A DNA stretch of 64,000 nucleotides from NCBI GenBank assembly GCA_028554795.2, contig CM068841.1:25291308-25355307 (forward strand), read 5' to 3'. A program made the position numbers and the translations under genes. Positions 16,553 to 25,029 of this stretch are shown piece by piece. The number at the start of each line of letters is the position of its first letter. The first letter of the stretch is position 1. The notes under the pieces are model-generated. The model made no database searches and was not told the origin of the DNA. It worked only from the letters and a program-made list of their open reading frames with translations. The DNA comes from Sinohyriopsis cumingii (Eukaryota; Mollusca; Bivalvia; Unionida; Unionidae).

Positions 16553-16735
16553 GGGTTACTAGAAACACCGAAATACACTGAAAAACCGAAATACACCGAA
16601 ATACACATGTACTTACATGTTCTCTCTGTATATATCGGTTTCCACACACAACTTATTCATTGTTTTTGTGTGAATAATAATATAAAGCAAAATAAAATAT
16701 GATTTATGTGATTTTGATACTAATTATTTACTTTT
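16553..16735 (+). repeat. Left terminal inverted repeat of Mutator-like copy 1
   Basis: The sequence matches the reverse complement of 40,085-40,239: CGAAATACACATGTA, ACATGTTCTCTCTGTATA, GGTTTCCACACACAA and AAAATATGATTTATGTGATT occur in the same order in both. The left copy has an extra 19-base CGAAATACAC-type repeat. Confidence 0.85.
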
Positions 16736-17708
16736 TTCCTATTTATAGCACAATTCATGTAATAATATCACTCGGTCGTACTTGATTCGACAGACCTGAT
16801 ACATGGCGAATCGCAGTGATACATGGAGTGAAAGGGAAAAGTATCGAAGTATCAAAAAACATTCCGACATTATATATTTACTATAACTTTTAATGATATC
16901 GTTTTTGACAAATAAATAACATTTAATTTAATTTTTGTTTAAAGGGTTTCCAAATATTTGGCATATATATACTGGTTGTGATGATATGACAGTTGATTGT
17001 AAGGATGTTAAGAAAGTATTCTTCTTGGAAATATGTGAACGGGGAATAGTCATACATGTTTGAATAATAATAGAAAGCAAAATAATTTAAATTGATATGA
17101 ATTATTTATTCTTTACTTGATTTGCCATATATATGATAAACGGCGAATTGAAATACATACAAAAAGTGAAAGTGAAATGTAACAAAGTACCAAAAGTGTA
17201 TGCGATAGTATATATGCAAGAGTGAAATGATTATTTTGATGGTAACAAGCCACTATACATGATGATTGACAAAGACAACTCAGGTAAGCATTTTTGTAAA
17301 AAAAGACGTGTAATATTCATTATTTGGCAGAATGTAATATTTACGAGTCTCGGATTCAGCCAATGTGGGTATGTGAGAAAGCTTGCCAGTAGCTTCTCGT
17401 GGGTCTGTGGTTCTTTCCGGGGTTTTCCAGGGTTCTTCCTCCACCATTAATACTGGCCGCCATGTATAGCCTATCATGTGCTGAAAAAATGGCGTTAAAC
17501 CCTACAACAACAACAATTAATTGCACACATAATGTATCAGGTTTCAATGAATGCATAATTTAAGCACGCGGATGAATTAATTAATCCAATAGTATTCAGG
17601 ATTATGTTCCTTTTGAAAATTGAACTACAAGTCATGTTACACAAGACAAGGTAAAATAAACCTAACCGAAAACAATAAAATATAGCACATTATGACGAAA
17701 TCTCTGGT
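16736..17708. other. 3' flank of the Mutator-like gene with subterminal repeats
   Basis: No coding sequence is supported. Fragments of the terminal repeat recur: GTTTGAATAATAATAGAAAG at about 17,058 echoes the TIR, and the segments at 16,785-16,860 and 17,130-17,200 resemble each other (GGCGAATyG, AGTGAAAG, AAGTAyCAAAA). A SINE lies at 17,340-17,517. Confidence 0.5.
17340..17517 (+). repeat. Molluscan-type SINE fragment
   Basis: The segment contains TTCCGGGGTTTTCC, CTTCCTCCACCATTAA, CTGGCCGCC, and ends GGCGTTAAACCC followed by TACAACAACAACAA. This order matches, as I remember it, the conserved core and tail of SINEs that are abundant in molluscs. No tRNA head is seen here. It lies inside the Mutator-like element. 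Confidence 0.6.
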
Positions 17709-18703
17709 TCATGGTTCATGTTTAGAATTTTTAGCTGTAATTGTCACAGTTCGTACATTAAGTTTTCGTTTCTTTTGTCCAGGTTTTCGTCCATTAGTCC
17801 TTGTTGCAACAGCAGTTGTCTGACCGTCCGTCGAAATCATGTATTTTGTGTCTATGTCGATGTGGCGTCTGAAGCGTTTGAACAAGTTTGTGCGTTGTTG
17901 CTCTGTCATCTTTATCCAGTCTGTTTTTTTTTCGACTCAAATTGTTTATGACTGTTGGCAAGTCGGAATTCTCCAGTGCATACTAGAGCACTCCTCAGAT
18001 TTCTGAATTGTCCGGTTACTAATTCATGTGTTAGTTGTATAAATTCCGTCAGCGTTTTCGTCTTCCAGTCAACTGTCTGTTTTAGAACGTGGTTCATGGA
18101 GTCACAATTATTATTTTTCCACATGCGGTCTATTTGATAGATTCTTAATGGATTATTGACTTTTAGTTTGATATTTGTCTTTAGTTTTTTCCGAAAGTAA
18201 TTAAGAAATTTTAATGAAATTCCAGCACAATGATTTTCTAACACTTCACATTTATCGTCAAAGCAAATACTGTCATTGGCGTCAACTAGTCCGTCTTTCC
18301 CAAAAATTTGTTTCAAGATATTGTTGCGGTCAGTCACGGTAATTGCGTCGTCTGTCAATATATGTCTAACGTTCTCTTGAAAATGGCGTGTGCACAGAAC
18401 GTGTGTTGCTTCGGGCAGAACTGCCGTAATGCCTTTGACTAGAGCCTTGTCATCATCACTTCCGATTACAAGGCTCTTAAGATTCGAATCAATAAGTTTT
18501 ACTTTCAGATGATGCAAAAAATGACTAAGTTTCGAAATCGCTATTGTCGTGAATGAAGAGCGGTCCAAGAAAGATTGGGGGTTCGCCTGTTCTGACTCGT
18601 TTTACCGTAAGTTGCTTGTAACATGTTACCGTCACATGCATTTTACACAGCATACAAGTTTTGTCAATGCCAAGGATAGTCTGCCCGGAGCAACAAAGAT
18701 TCT
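17709..18703 (-). pseudogene. MULE transposase exon and C terminus, Mutator copy 1
   Basis: On the minus strand the coding sequence runs from ILGIDKTCMLCKMHVTVTCY and EPPIFLGPLFIHDNSDFET (18,700-18,530) through LVIGSDDDKALVKGITAVLP and HVLCTRHFQENVRHIL, the typical D-D-E MULE core, to WKNNNCDSMNHVLKQ, and ends with a basic PGQKKRK tail at 17,709. A frame change separates the tail. The upstream edge is the Polinton insertion point: codons on both sides of the duplicated TAATGT (ACATTA on the minus strand) continue in frame as DIKNLCCSG. Confidence 0.82.
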
Positions 18704-18709
18704 TAATGT

Positions 18710-18951
18710 AGCAGCAGAGGGGGCGAATCGGACATTTTGTCCAATCGTTATTTTGCTTAATTATTACTTTCTGCAACTCAACGATCTAGTGTCGTCAGCG
18801 CCTGGTAAAAAAAAAAACGACGACGTCGTTGGGGGATCGTCCAAACGTCATTTGGTTTAATTAACACCTTCTGCGCGCCGATTCCCAGCGTCGTCAGCGT
18901 CCGGTAAGCATATCGACGACCGCGTCGATGTCATCGCCCCCTCTGCTGCTA
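18710..18951 (+). repeat. Left terminal inverted repeat of element 2
   Basis: It begins AGCAGCAGAGGGGGCGA and ends with the complement TCGCCCCCTCTGCTGCT, so the repeat is itself bounded by inverted 17-mers. Inside are smaller palindromes: GGACATTTTGTCC, AACGACGTCGTT-like and TCGACGACCGCGTCGA, plus a repeated GTCGTCAGCGYCYGGTAA. Compared with the right copy there are about five or six differences, including one in a poly-A run. Confidence 0.93.
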
Positions 18952-18982
18952 AGTAGTTATTTACAATGAAAATTATTTACAA

Positions 18983-19657
18983 CTAACCGAATATTTGGTC
19001 AAGTCCGATACGATATCGTGTCCGAGGATCATGTAAATTTATCGTTACGAATCCATGTGGGGTCGACTGAGCATGACTAAAAAAGTTTCGAAAAACATTA
19101 AAGTCCATGTCACCGCCGCACCATGTCTGCCAAATATTTCGTAGCGTGTGTGTATCAACGCCGTTGAACACAGCAAGAATATTACAGTTGTCTCTAATTA
19201 CTTTTGGAATCTGAGTGTATCGTTGAGTGACATATATCACGTCAGTGTTTTTATGCCTGCCTCTGGAAAATATCCTAGCTGGGTTTTTTTGATTGTCTAA
19301 CATAACATCATCGTACACGACTAGATTGTTAACGTCGCCATCAATATCATCAATACCCGGTGCATCATTGATATCCGTAATAAACTCAATAACATTTTTT
19401 TTAGCGATCGCTGATGCATTCTCGTTGAAATCTTTTAACACCTCGTAGCATCGTTGATCATCTACGCTAGGAGCCACCAAATACAACTTATCCCACTTCA
19501 TCCATCTCATTATTAAATTGAGTAACAATTGCGTCTTGCCGGATCCAGATGGTCCGATGATAATCATCCGGATCGAGTTTGGTAACGCTGCAACATGCTT
19601 AACTGGTTCTCTTGTTTTAGTCGCCGAAAAATCAATTATATTCATATCTCTATACAT
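18983..19657 (-). CDS. Packaging ATPase of element 2
   Basis: The 224-residue protein is an A32/FtsK-type packaging ATPase. Walker A is GPSGSGKT at residues 35-42, Walker B is NLVVYDDVML at 111-120 with Asp116 and Asp117, and VIYVTQRYTQIPKVI at about 140-154 is the sensor region. The N-terminal and C-terminal parts differ strongly from the element 1 ATPase. The gene starts only five bases from the divergent zinc-ribbon gene and ends 30 bases from the left repeat. Confidence 0.93.
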   Translation of the reverse strand: MYRDMNIIDFSATKTREPVKHVAALPNSIRMIIIGPSGSGKTQLLLNLIMRWMKWDKLYLVAPSVDDQRCYEVLKDFNENASAIAKKNVIEFITDINDAPGIDDIDGDVNNLVVYDDVMLDNQKNPARIFSRGRHKNTDVIYVTQRYTQIPKVIRDNCNILAVFNGVDTHTLRNIWQTWCGGDMDFNVFRNFFSHAQSTPHGFVTINLHDPRTRYRIGLDQIFG

Positions 19658-19662
19658 AAATT

Positions 19663-19941
19663 ATGGATCTATATTGTGTGAAGTGTAGAGTGCGTACTGG
19701 CACAAATGATATGACAACCGTTACAACAAGAAATAATAGATCGGCGCTTACTGGCAAGTGTGTACAATGCGGTACAAAGAAATTTAGATTTATTTCTATT
19801 AGACCCGGAGATGTTTTAAAAAAAAGCGAGGAGGTGACATCGCAGCCAAATTGGCAAAACTCCCCGGAACACCGTGGGCAAAGTATCCAGGAGAAAAACA
19901 CCTCCCAGGATATAACTACTGTGGCCCCGGAACACGATTAG
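19663..19941 (+). CDS. Zinc-ribbon protein (DUF5679-like)
   Basis: The first 45 residues, YCVKCRVRT then LTGKCVQCGTKKFRFI, form a CxxC...CxxC zinc ribbon very like DUF5679, a small domain I associate with Polinton and adintovirus proteins that also carry a phospholipase A2-like domain. The ATG lies five bases from the start of the divergent ATPase gene. The remainder of the 92 residues is polar. The phospholipase-like ORF overlaps its 3' part in another frame; how the two are expressed together is not resolved. Confidence 0.7.
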   Translation: MDLYCVKCRVRTGTNDMTTVTTRNNRSALTGKCVQCGTKKFRFISIRPGDVLKKSEEVTSQPNWQNSPEHRGQSIQEKNTSQDITTVAPEHD

Positions 19942-20201
19942 ATATTAGACTCGATGATCAAAATCAGCCCAAACCCGGTGAGTATCCAATAAACGCTATC
20001 GATAAGGCGTGTCATGCTCATGATGTTGCTTATAAAAGTAGCGATCTGCAACAGCGTCATATCGCGGATGTAAAATTAATTCACGCATTAAATGCTATTC
20101 CTGATAAATCCGTCAAAGAAAAATTGGCCTCATGGTTGGTAAAATCGGCTATGAAAGGTAAATTAATGATTGGAAGCGGAGCTTCTCGCGCTGGTAATTG
20201 A
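19851..20201 (+). CDS. Phospholipase A2-like domain (parvovirus VP1-type)
   Basis: The open frame encodes LPGTPWAKYPGEKHLPGYNY then CGPGTRLDIRL, the calcium-loop region, and INAIDKACHAHDVAYK, which holds the His-Asp catalytic pair of the family. A downstream RHIADVKLIHALNAI helix completes the fold. In parvovirus VP1 and in several Polinton-like elements such a domain helps the particle breach endosomal membranes. The frame is open some distance upstream of 19,851 without a clear ATG, so the true start is unknown. Confidence 0.8.
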   Translation: MAKLPGTPWAKYPGEKHLPGYNYCGPGTRLDIRLDDQNQPKPGEYPINAIDKACHAHDVAYKSSDLQQRHIADVKLIHALNAIPDKSVKEKLASWLVKSAMKGKLMIGSGASRAGN

Positions 20202-20226
20202 AAACGATAGCGTTTATAATAACAAC

Positions 20227-21156
20227 ATGGAATCCATCTATTATTCTCCGAGAGGATACTGGAAAGGGAAGGCCGCAATTGGTAAGCTTGCAAGCGCTGC
20301 AAAGGTAACAAAGGCCACTGCGGCTAATTGGTTATCCAAACAGGCTATATGGCAAATCTATCTACCACCGCCTAAACAAATCAACTTCTCGCGCTTTGAT
20401 GTCAGCGTACCTAATGAAGTTCATCAGGCTGATATACTATTTCTGCCGCATGACAACGGTTACAAATACGCGCTAACCGTAGTTGATGTTGCGAGTCGAT
20501 ACAAACAAGCAGAACCGTTAAAAACAAAGTCAGCAACTGAAGTGGCCGATGCGTTTGAGCGGATTTATCGAAGAGGTCCTCTGCGCTGGCCAAATCTATT
20601 ACAAGTTGATCCTGGTAGTGAATTTCGCGGCGCTGTTTTATCAACGCTGACACATCATAGCGTCGCGATACGACGAGGTCATACTGCGCTACATCGTGAT
20701 CAGGCAATTGTTGAACGATTCAATCGGACTCTTGCTGAACGGTTATTTGGATATCAATACGCGAAGGAATTCATCCAAGAAAAACGATCTCGTGAATGGG
20801 TTAAAAGGTTGCCAGGTGTAATTGCAGCGTTAAATAACGAGATTACCCGAGCAATCAACATGAAGCCCAGCGACGCGATTAAATACGAGTATATACCCGG
20901 AAGATCAAAAATAGATAGCGTTTCCAAGCCGATTCTCGGCGATGTCACTGTCAGATATCTGTATGAACCAGGAGAGCTTGAAGGCGGTAAAAAAAGAGCT
21001 ACTGATCCTATTTGGAGTGTTACCACACATAACATATCAACTGGTAGACCACCGATCTATAGACTGGATTCAACTGCTCCTCAGCGCGGATTTACACGCG
21101 AGCAACTACAAGTGATACCTAACGATACTCAATTGCCCCCACGTGGTCTTAACTAA
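20227..21156 (+). CDS. Retrovirus-like integrase, no chromodomain
   Basis: The 309-residue protein (ATG at 20,227 in AACAACATGG) has a HTH-like N terminus (AKVTKATAANWLSKQAIWQI), the DDE core with Asp69 in HQADILFL, Asp128 in LQVDPGSEF and Glu163 in IVERFNRTL, and an SH3-like C-terminal part (VTVRYLYEPGELEGGKKR, PIYRLDS). Unlike element 1 there is no chromodomain. It would insert the linear genome and create the 6-bp duplication seen at the ends. Confidence 0.95.
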   Translation: MESIYYSPRGYWKGKAAIGKLASAAKVTKATAANWLSKQAIWQIYLPPPKQINFSRFDVSVPNEVHQADILFLPHDNGYKYALTVVDVASRYKQAEPLKTKSATEVADAFERIYRRGPLRWPNLLQVDPGSEFRGAVLSTLTHHSVAIRRGHTALHRDQAIVERFNRTLAERLFGYQYAKEFIQEKRSREWVKRLPGVIAALNNEITRAINMKPSDAIKYEYIPGRSKIDSVSKPILGDVTVRYLYEPGELEGGKKRATDPIWSVTTHNISTGRPPIYRLDSTAPQRGFTREQLQVIPNDTQLPPRGLN

Positions 21157-21421
21157 CGCCGTTGCGTCTATTGCACTCAAGACAGGTCAACCTCACATTG
21201 TTTTTGACATGACCGAGACTGTTATCGATCCTATCCACGGTAAATTGGCGAGTGTCTTTATCCGAATAACGCCAACTCATTATACAATTGCAACTCGCGC
21301 AGTGATTATTCTGTTTTTGTCGTAGCGAGATTATTAATTCGGCATCAATATCAAAACGCCGCTGTTTTTTTTTTATCCTGTTGGCGGTAACCCGAGAGTT
21401 TTCTATCAATGACGCTTGCAT
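21149..21421 (-). CDS. HNH endonuclease overlapping the polymerase gene end
   Basis: Residues after MQASLIENS carry NNHCASCNCIM, then FTVDRIDNSLGHVKNNVRLT and CLECNRRNGV, an HNH fold with two CxxC zinc-binding pairs. The ATG at 21,421 gives 90 residues; an earlier ATG at 21,481 would add 20 low-complexity residues. The 5' part overlaps the 3' end of the polymerase-helicase gene in another frame. It could be a processing nuclease or a selfish nuclease. Such overlap suggests translation from the same transcript. Confidence 0.7.
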   Translation of the reverse strand: MQASLIENSRVTANRIKKKQRRFDIDAELIISLRQKQNNHCASCNCIMSWRYSDKDTRQFTVDRIDNSLGHVKNNVRLTCLECNRRNGVS

Positions 21422-24400
21422 CGATGGTGACTTTGTCGCCGGCTTCGTCAGTGACTCCGTCACCGGCTCCGTCAATAACAATTCTTCGAAGCTGATTTAT
21501 CCTTCGTACTCTGGACACTGCAAGATAGACTAGATTCGACCATTCGATGCGATTATCAACTATCCAAACAATTGTGTCCGTGATGGTTAGTCCCTGCGAG
21601 GAATGTATTGTTGTTGCGTATCCTAGCGTCCACGGGGATTTATCAGCACGTAGCGCGTCCTCGACGACACCGATATCAACGAGCACGATATCATTCAGCA
21701 CGAGAATTTGTTTTTTTGTCCCCGACGCTGTCGGGGCTGGAATTTCAACTTCAATGTTCTGCCGCCGTGTGTCCGCGGGTCTATAACATAACGGCACTGG
21801 ACGCGTTGGAAACTTTTCCTTATGCAACGTAAACAACTTCCGCTGAAGTGTGTCTCTGACTATCTTTCTACTCGCCACAATCAAATCATTTGGTCTCCAT
21901 GTTTCCCAGAATTTATTTAACGGCGTTTCCGGAATCACCTCGCGGATTATTTCACATTGAATTCTATCCGGCTGTAATCTGATTAATTTCTTAACCCCGC
22001 GCAGTTGTTCATCAAGTGCTCGGTAATCAGTATCGGTTTCTTCATAATAGTCCACAAAACCCTTTAACCAATTATGTGGACCCTCGCCGACAAATGGTGG
22101 TGGTTGGCCATGGTCGCCACACATGATCACCGCTGTATTCGCGCGCAGCAACCAATCAAGAAACATTTGCAAAACATCTAACGAAACAGTACATATTTCA
22201 TCCCAGATGATAATGTCGGGAATAAATTTTTCACCCATTCGATCAGGAGTCCACTCGCCGCCGCTGTATCGAAAAAAGCTGTGATAAGTAACGGCGTCAA
22301 CATTTCGTTGTTTTATCTCTCGCGCTAGTCTATGGGTCGGTGTAAGCACGATTGTACTTGCCCGTGTTCGAAATAATTCAATTGCCCGAGTCGTCTTTCC
22401 TGACCCGCCACAGCCGCTTAAATAAACCGTCTTGTGTCTACAAATTGGATCAGAACACGGTGGTGCATTAGACCATTCCGATAATTTATCACCGCGTAGG
22501 TAATTGTTTTCAACGGTGACATCTGCTGACGGGGAATAATCGCGTCGTATTTCATTTTTAATTCTCCATGTACCCCAACTCTCGTCCGGACTAGTAAACC
22601 CGGCTACGTTTTCCTTATACGCTACGTCAATATAAAATGAATCAACGGCTACTCTAACCGCGGTGTCGGGGAATCTATTTATCATCGAGAATAAATTGAT
22701 AGCGGCGTAACCCAGCATAGACGCCCTCAAATGCGGGTATGCTGGGCTGTCTCCATCGCTGTAGGTAACAACTGTACCCAACTTTGTTCCACTGGACAAG
22801 AAAGCTGTTTCGCAGTTCACGTATCTATTTTTCGCCACTGCGTCCTTGATTACGAAATCATATTCTGCGTCATCTATAATCAGCCGTGAGCAATATCGTT
22901 TGTAATCGCAGTTTTTTCCACCCTGTGTGAACTTACCGATTATTCTTCTACCGAGATCTTTTGCCTCGCGGTTTCGTTGGTAGAATATCCTCCTGGACCA
23001 TTCGATGATATATTCCTCGTCGGCATCGATGTGTTTTCTGGATTCGTCAATTATGCTATCTAGACGCTCCGGTTCTGGTAACCAGACTTCAGTCTGCGCT
23101 CGGTATGATATAATCGCGTCACTGACAATCAACGAAACTAGCATTTTACAGTCAATCATATACCGTAGCAGCGCTATTGGCAACCACTTCTTTTCATTCA
23201 TGTGTCTACCGATCCAAATATAGCAACAGCGATGAAGTCCTGCCGCAAATTCAAATGATACTATGCGAGCGAATCCGGTTAAATCAAAATCAGGCAGTGG
23301 TCCATTAATAGCAACACGAGTCATTTCATGTCTGGGGTGTCCAAATCGTTTGAAATACTCAGCGGCGGATCCATACCCGAGAAAACTCGCTGGATAACAG
23401 GCAACCATATCAACCGAGATCATAGCGTCGCGGTTGTATTCAGTGTTCCATAGTCCACCGTGATAGTATTCCAAACAACTGGATTGTACATCCGGTAGAA
23501 ATTCCCTGCGCGTTGGTCTCCACGCATTTTTCCTTGCTGCAACATGAGCCGCAACCGATGGAATCGTAAAACAATTTGTTAGCAGTTGTTCATCATGCTC
23601 CTCAAATTCTATGGCGGTTTTTTTCATCCTGTTGTGAAACGCTTCAGTGCGATATAATTCACCGTTTGGTCTTACAAACTGATCAAAGGTATCCGCATCG
23701 TTTTCAGCGCTGCGAAGTAACCACACTGATACAGGGTCGTTTTTACACAAGTAGGCAATAGCATCAAATAGTTTCCTCTCCGCGAGAAAACCGTCCTTGG
23801 AGAATTGTTCTCCCAGGAATTCTTCGGGTATATACTTTACTGTTCTATCCCGTGGAAATATTGTGATCACGGGCGTCCATGCGTGTTCGTTATGATCAAT
23901 AATTTTGATTGGGGCTCCCTTCGATTTATACTTCGATTCGTATAATACTTCACCGGTTATCGTTGTAACGGTTATTGGAAATCTCAGCGATGTTTCTAAT
24001 CTCGCTATGTCGCTGATGGTTGCTCCACGCTCTTTTACGGTTAGTTCCCACTGGTTGATTTTGCTACGTCGTAAATCAGTCAATTTGTTTCCTCGACATG
24101 CATTTGTAAAATGCTCTATTATTCGTTCTGCTACACAATTTATCCCAGTTGACTGTTTCATCGGTTTCAGTTTTCCGATATCAGGTTTCTTATTTAACGG
24201 GTATATTCCATAAACAACTGCTGTTTCAGGATACGCTCGTTCATAGTATGGTTTGTCAATTCCGGTTAACAACCCCGGCTTGGAGTCGCGGCTGACAGTG
24301 ACTGTTTTCTTGTCGCTGAGAACTGGTTCAAATTTATCACGTATGATCCAATCGCCTGATTCCACCCGGACAATGAATTTTACTCTGAAGAAATACCTTT

Positions 24401-24653
24401 TACCGTCAAGTTGTGATATTATCGTTACTGCGCGGTTGTCGTTCATGGTAGCATCAACAACACCATCAATTCGAAATGTTGACCAACTGTGAGATGCACC
24501 ATCACGCTTGAATTCATTGATACAATCGCGTATTTTACTCAACAGGGTTCTATCGTTTATTAACGCTTTTGGTGTGTCCTTGAGGACTCTATCGAGATTG
24601 AACTTAATATTTTTCCGGGGTTTAATTACTGCTAATCTCTCGAACTCATCCAT
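21351..24653 (-). CDS. B-family DNA polymerase fused to SF1 helicase
   Basis: The 1100-residue protein joins two enzymes. Residues 411-680 hold polymerase motifs: A in SVDMVACYPA (Asp415), B in RRIIGKFTQGG (569-579) and C in VAVDSFYID (Asp671). From about 740 a superfamily 1 helicase of RecD/Pif1 type follows: Walker A GCGGSGKTT (747-755), Ia IVLTPTHRLAREI, Walker B IIIWDEI (814-820), III MCGDHGQ (844-850), V TTIHSSQGLT (1014-1023) and VI LAVSRVRR (1044-1051). I see no clear 3'-5' exonuclease motifs in the first 400 residues. It would replicate the element. The gene starts 21-39 bases from the divergent gene at 24,675. Confidence 0.85.
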   Translation of the reverse strand: MDEFERLAVIKPRKNIKFNLDRVLKDTPKALINDRTLLSKIRDCINEFKRDGASHSWSTFRIDGVVDATMNDNRAVTIISQLDGKRYFFRVKFIVRVESGDWIIRDKFEPVLSDKKTVTVSRDSKPGLLTGIDKPYYERAYPETAVVYGIYPLNKKPDIGKLKPMKQSTGINCVAERIIEHFTNACRGNKLTDLRRSKINQWELTVKERGATISDIARLETSLRFPITVTTITGEVLYESKYKSKGAPIKIIDHNEHAWTPVITIFPRDRTVKYIPEEFLGEQFSKDGFLAERKLFDAIAYLCKNDPVSVWLLRSAENDADTFDQFVRPNGELYRTEAFHNRMKKTAIEFEEHDEQLLTNCFTIPSVAAHVAARKNAWRPTRREFLPDVQSSCLEYYHGGLWNTEYNRDAMISVDMVACYPASFLGYGSAAEYFKRFGHPRHEMTRVAINGPLPDFDLTGFARIVSFEFAAGLHRCCYIWIGRHMNEKKWLPIALLRYMIDCKMLVSLIVSDAIISYRAQTEVWLPEPERLDSIIDESRKHIDADEEYIIEWSRRIFYQRNREAKDLGRRIIGKFTQGGKNCDYKRYCSRLIIDDAEYDFVIKDAVAKNRYVNCETAFLSSGTKLGTVVTYSDGDSPAYPHLRASMLGYAAINLFSMINRFPDTAVRVAVDSFYIDVAYKENVAGFTSPDESWGTWRIKNEIRRDYSPSADVTVENNYLRGDKLSEWSNAPPCSDPICRHKTVYLSGCGGSGKTTRAIELFRTRASTIVLTPTHRLAREIKQRNVDAVTYHSFFRYSGGEWTPDRMGEKFIPDIIIWDEICTVSLDVLQMFLDWLLRANTAVIMCGDHGQPPPFVGEGPHNWLKGFVDYYEETDTDYRALDEQLRGVKKLIRLQPDRIQCEIIREVIPETPLNKFWETWRPNDLIVASRKIVRDTLQRKLFTLHKEKFPTRPVPLCYRPADTRRQNIEVEIPAPTASGTKKQILVLNDIVLVDIGVVEDALRADKSPWTLGYATTIHSSQGLTITDTIVWIVDNRIEWSNLVYLAVSRVRRINQLRRIVIDGAGDGVTDEAGDKVTIDASVIDRKLSGYRQQDKKKTAAF

Positions 24654-24692
24654 ATAATTAAAACAAGTATTTAAATGAAAGAATATAGTATA

Positions 24693-25016
24693 ATGAATAA
24701 ATGCAAATGGTTGATGATTGGGTCGACAACCCCGTGCAATAAATCATGTAGAGGTGAATTCTGCGGATATCATTTACAAAGCGTTCGTAATGGTTCTCTT
24801 GGCCCCCTCCCGTGCTTGGTTTGCCACGTCGGTGTAAGAGGAAAATCGCAGTTGTGTATTAATTGTGGCGGAAAGCGATACAGGGAACTAAAACGCTATT
24901 ATGACAAGCGAATTAAAAACGCCGTCATTGACCCCACCGCTGACTTCGTCATCAAAACCCCCCAAGACTACGTTGAAAGATTCATTATTAAACCAAATAA
25001 TAAATTAGACAAATAG
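24693..25016 (+). CDS. Cys-rich putative zinc protein
   Basis: Starting at the ATG at 24,693 (an earlier ATG exists at 24,675), the product has Cys/His groups CKWLMIGSTTPCNKSC, FCGYH, PCLVCHVG and LCINCGGKRY in about 65 residues, enough for two or three zinc sites, and a basic helix RYRELKRYYDKR. It is divergent from the polymerase-helicase gene with almost no spacer. DNA or RNA binding is likely from composition, but the family is not recognised. Confidence 0.6.
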   Translation: MNKCKWLMIGSTTPCNKSCRGEFCGYHLQSVRNGSLGPLPCLVCHVGVRGKSQLCINCGGKRYRELKRYYDKRIKNAVIDPTADFVIKTPQDYVERFIIKPNNKLDK

Positions 25017-25029
25017 TATTATTATATAA

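Noticed and set aside
22000-24600. A herpesvirus-like or cellular PolB with proofreading
   Set aside because: I could not find exonuclease motifs before motif A, and motif C is divergent.
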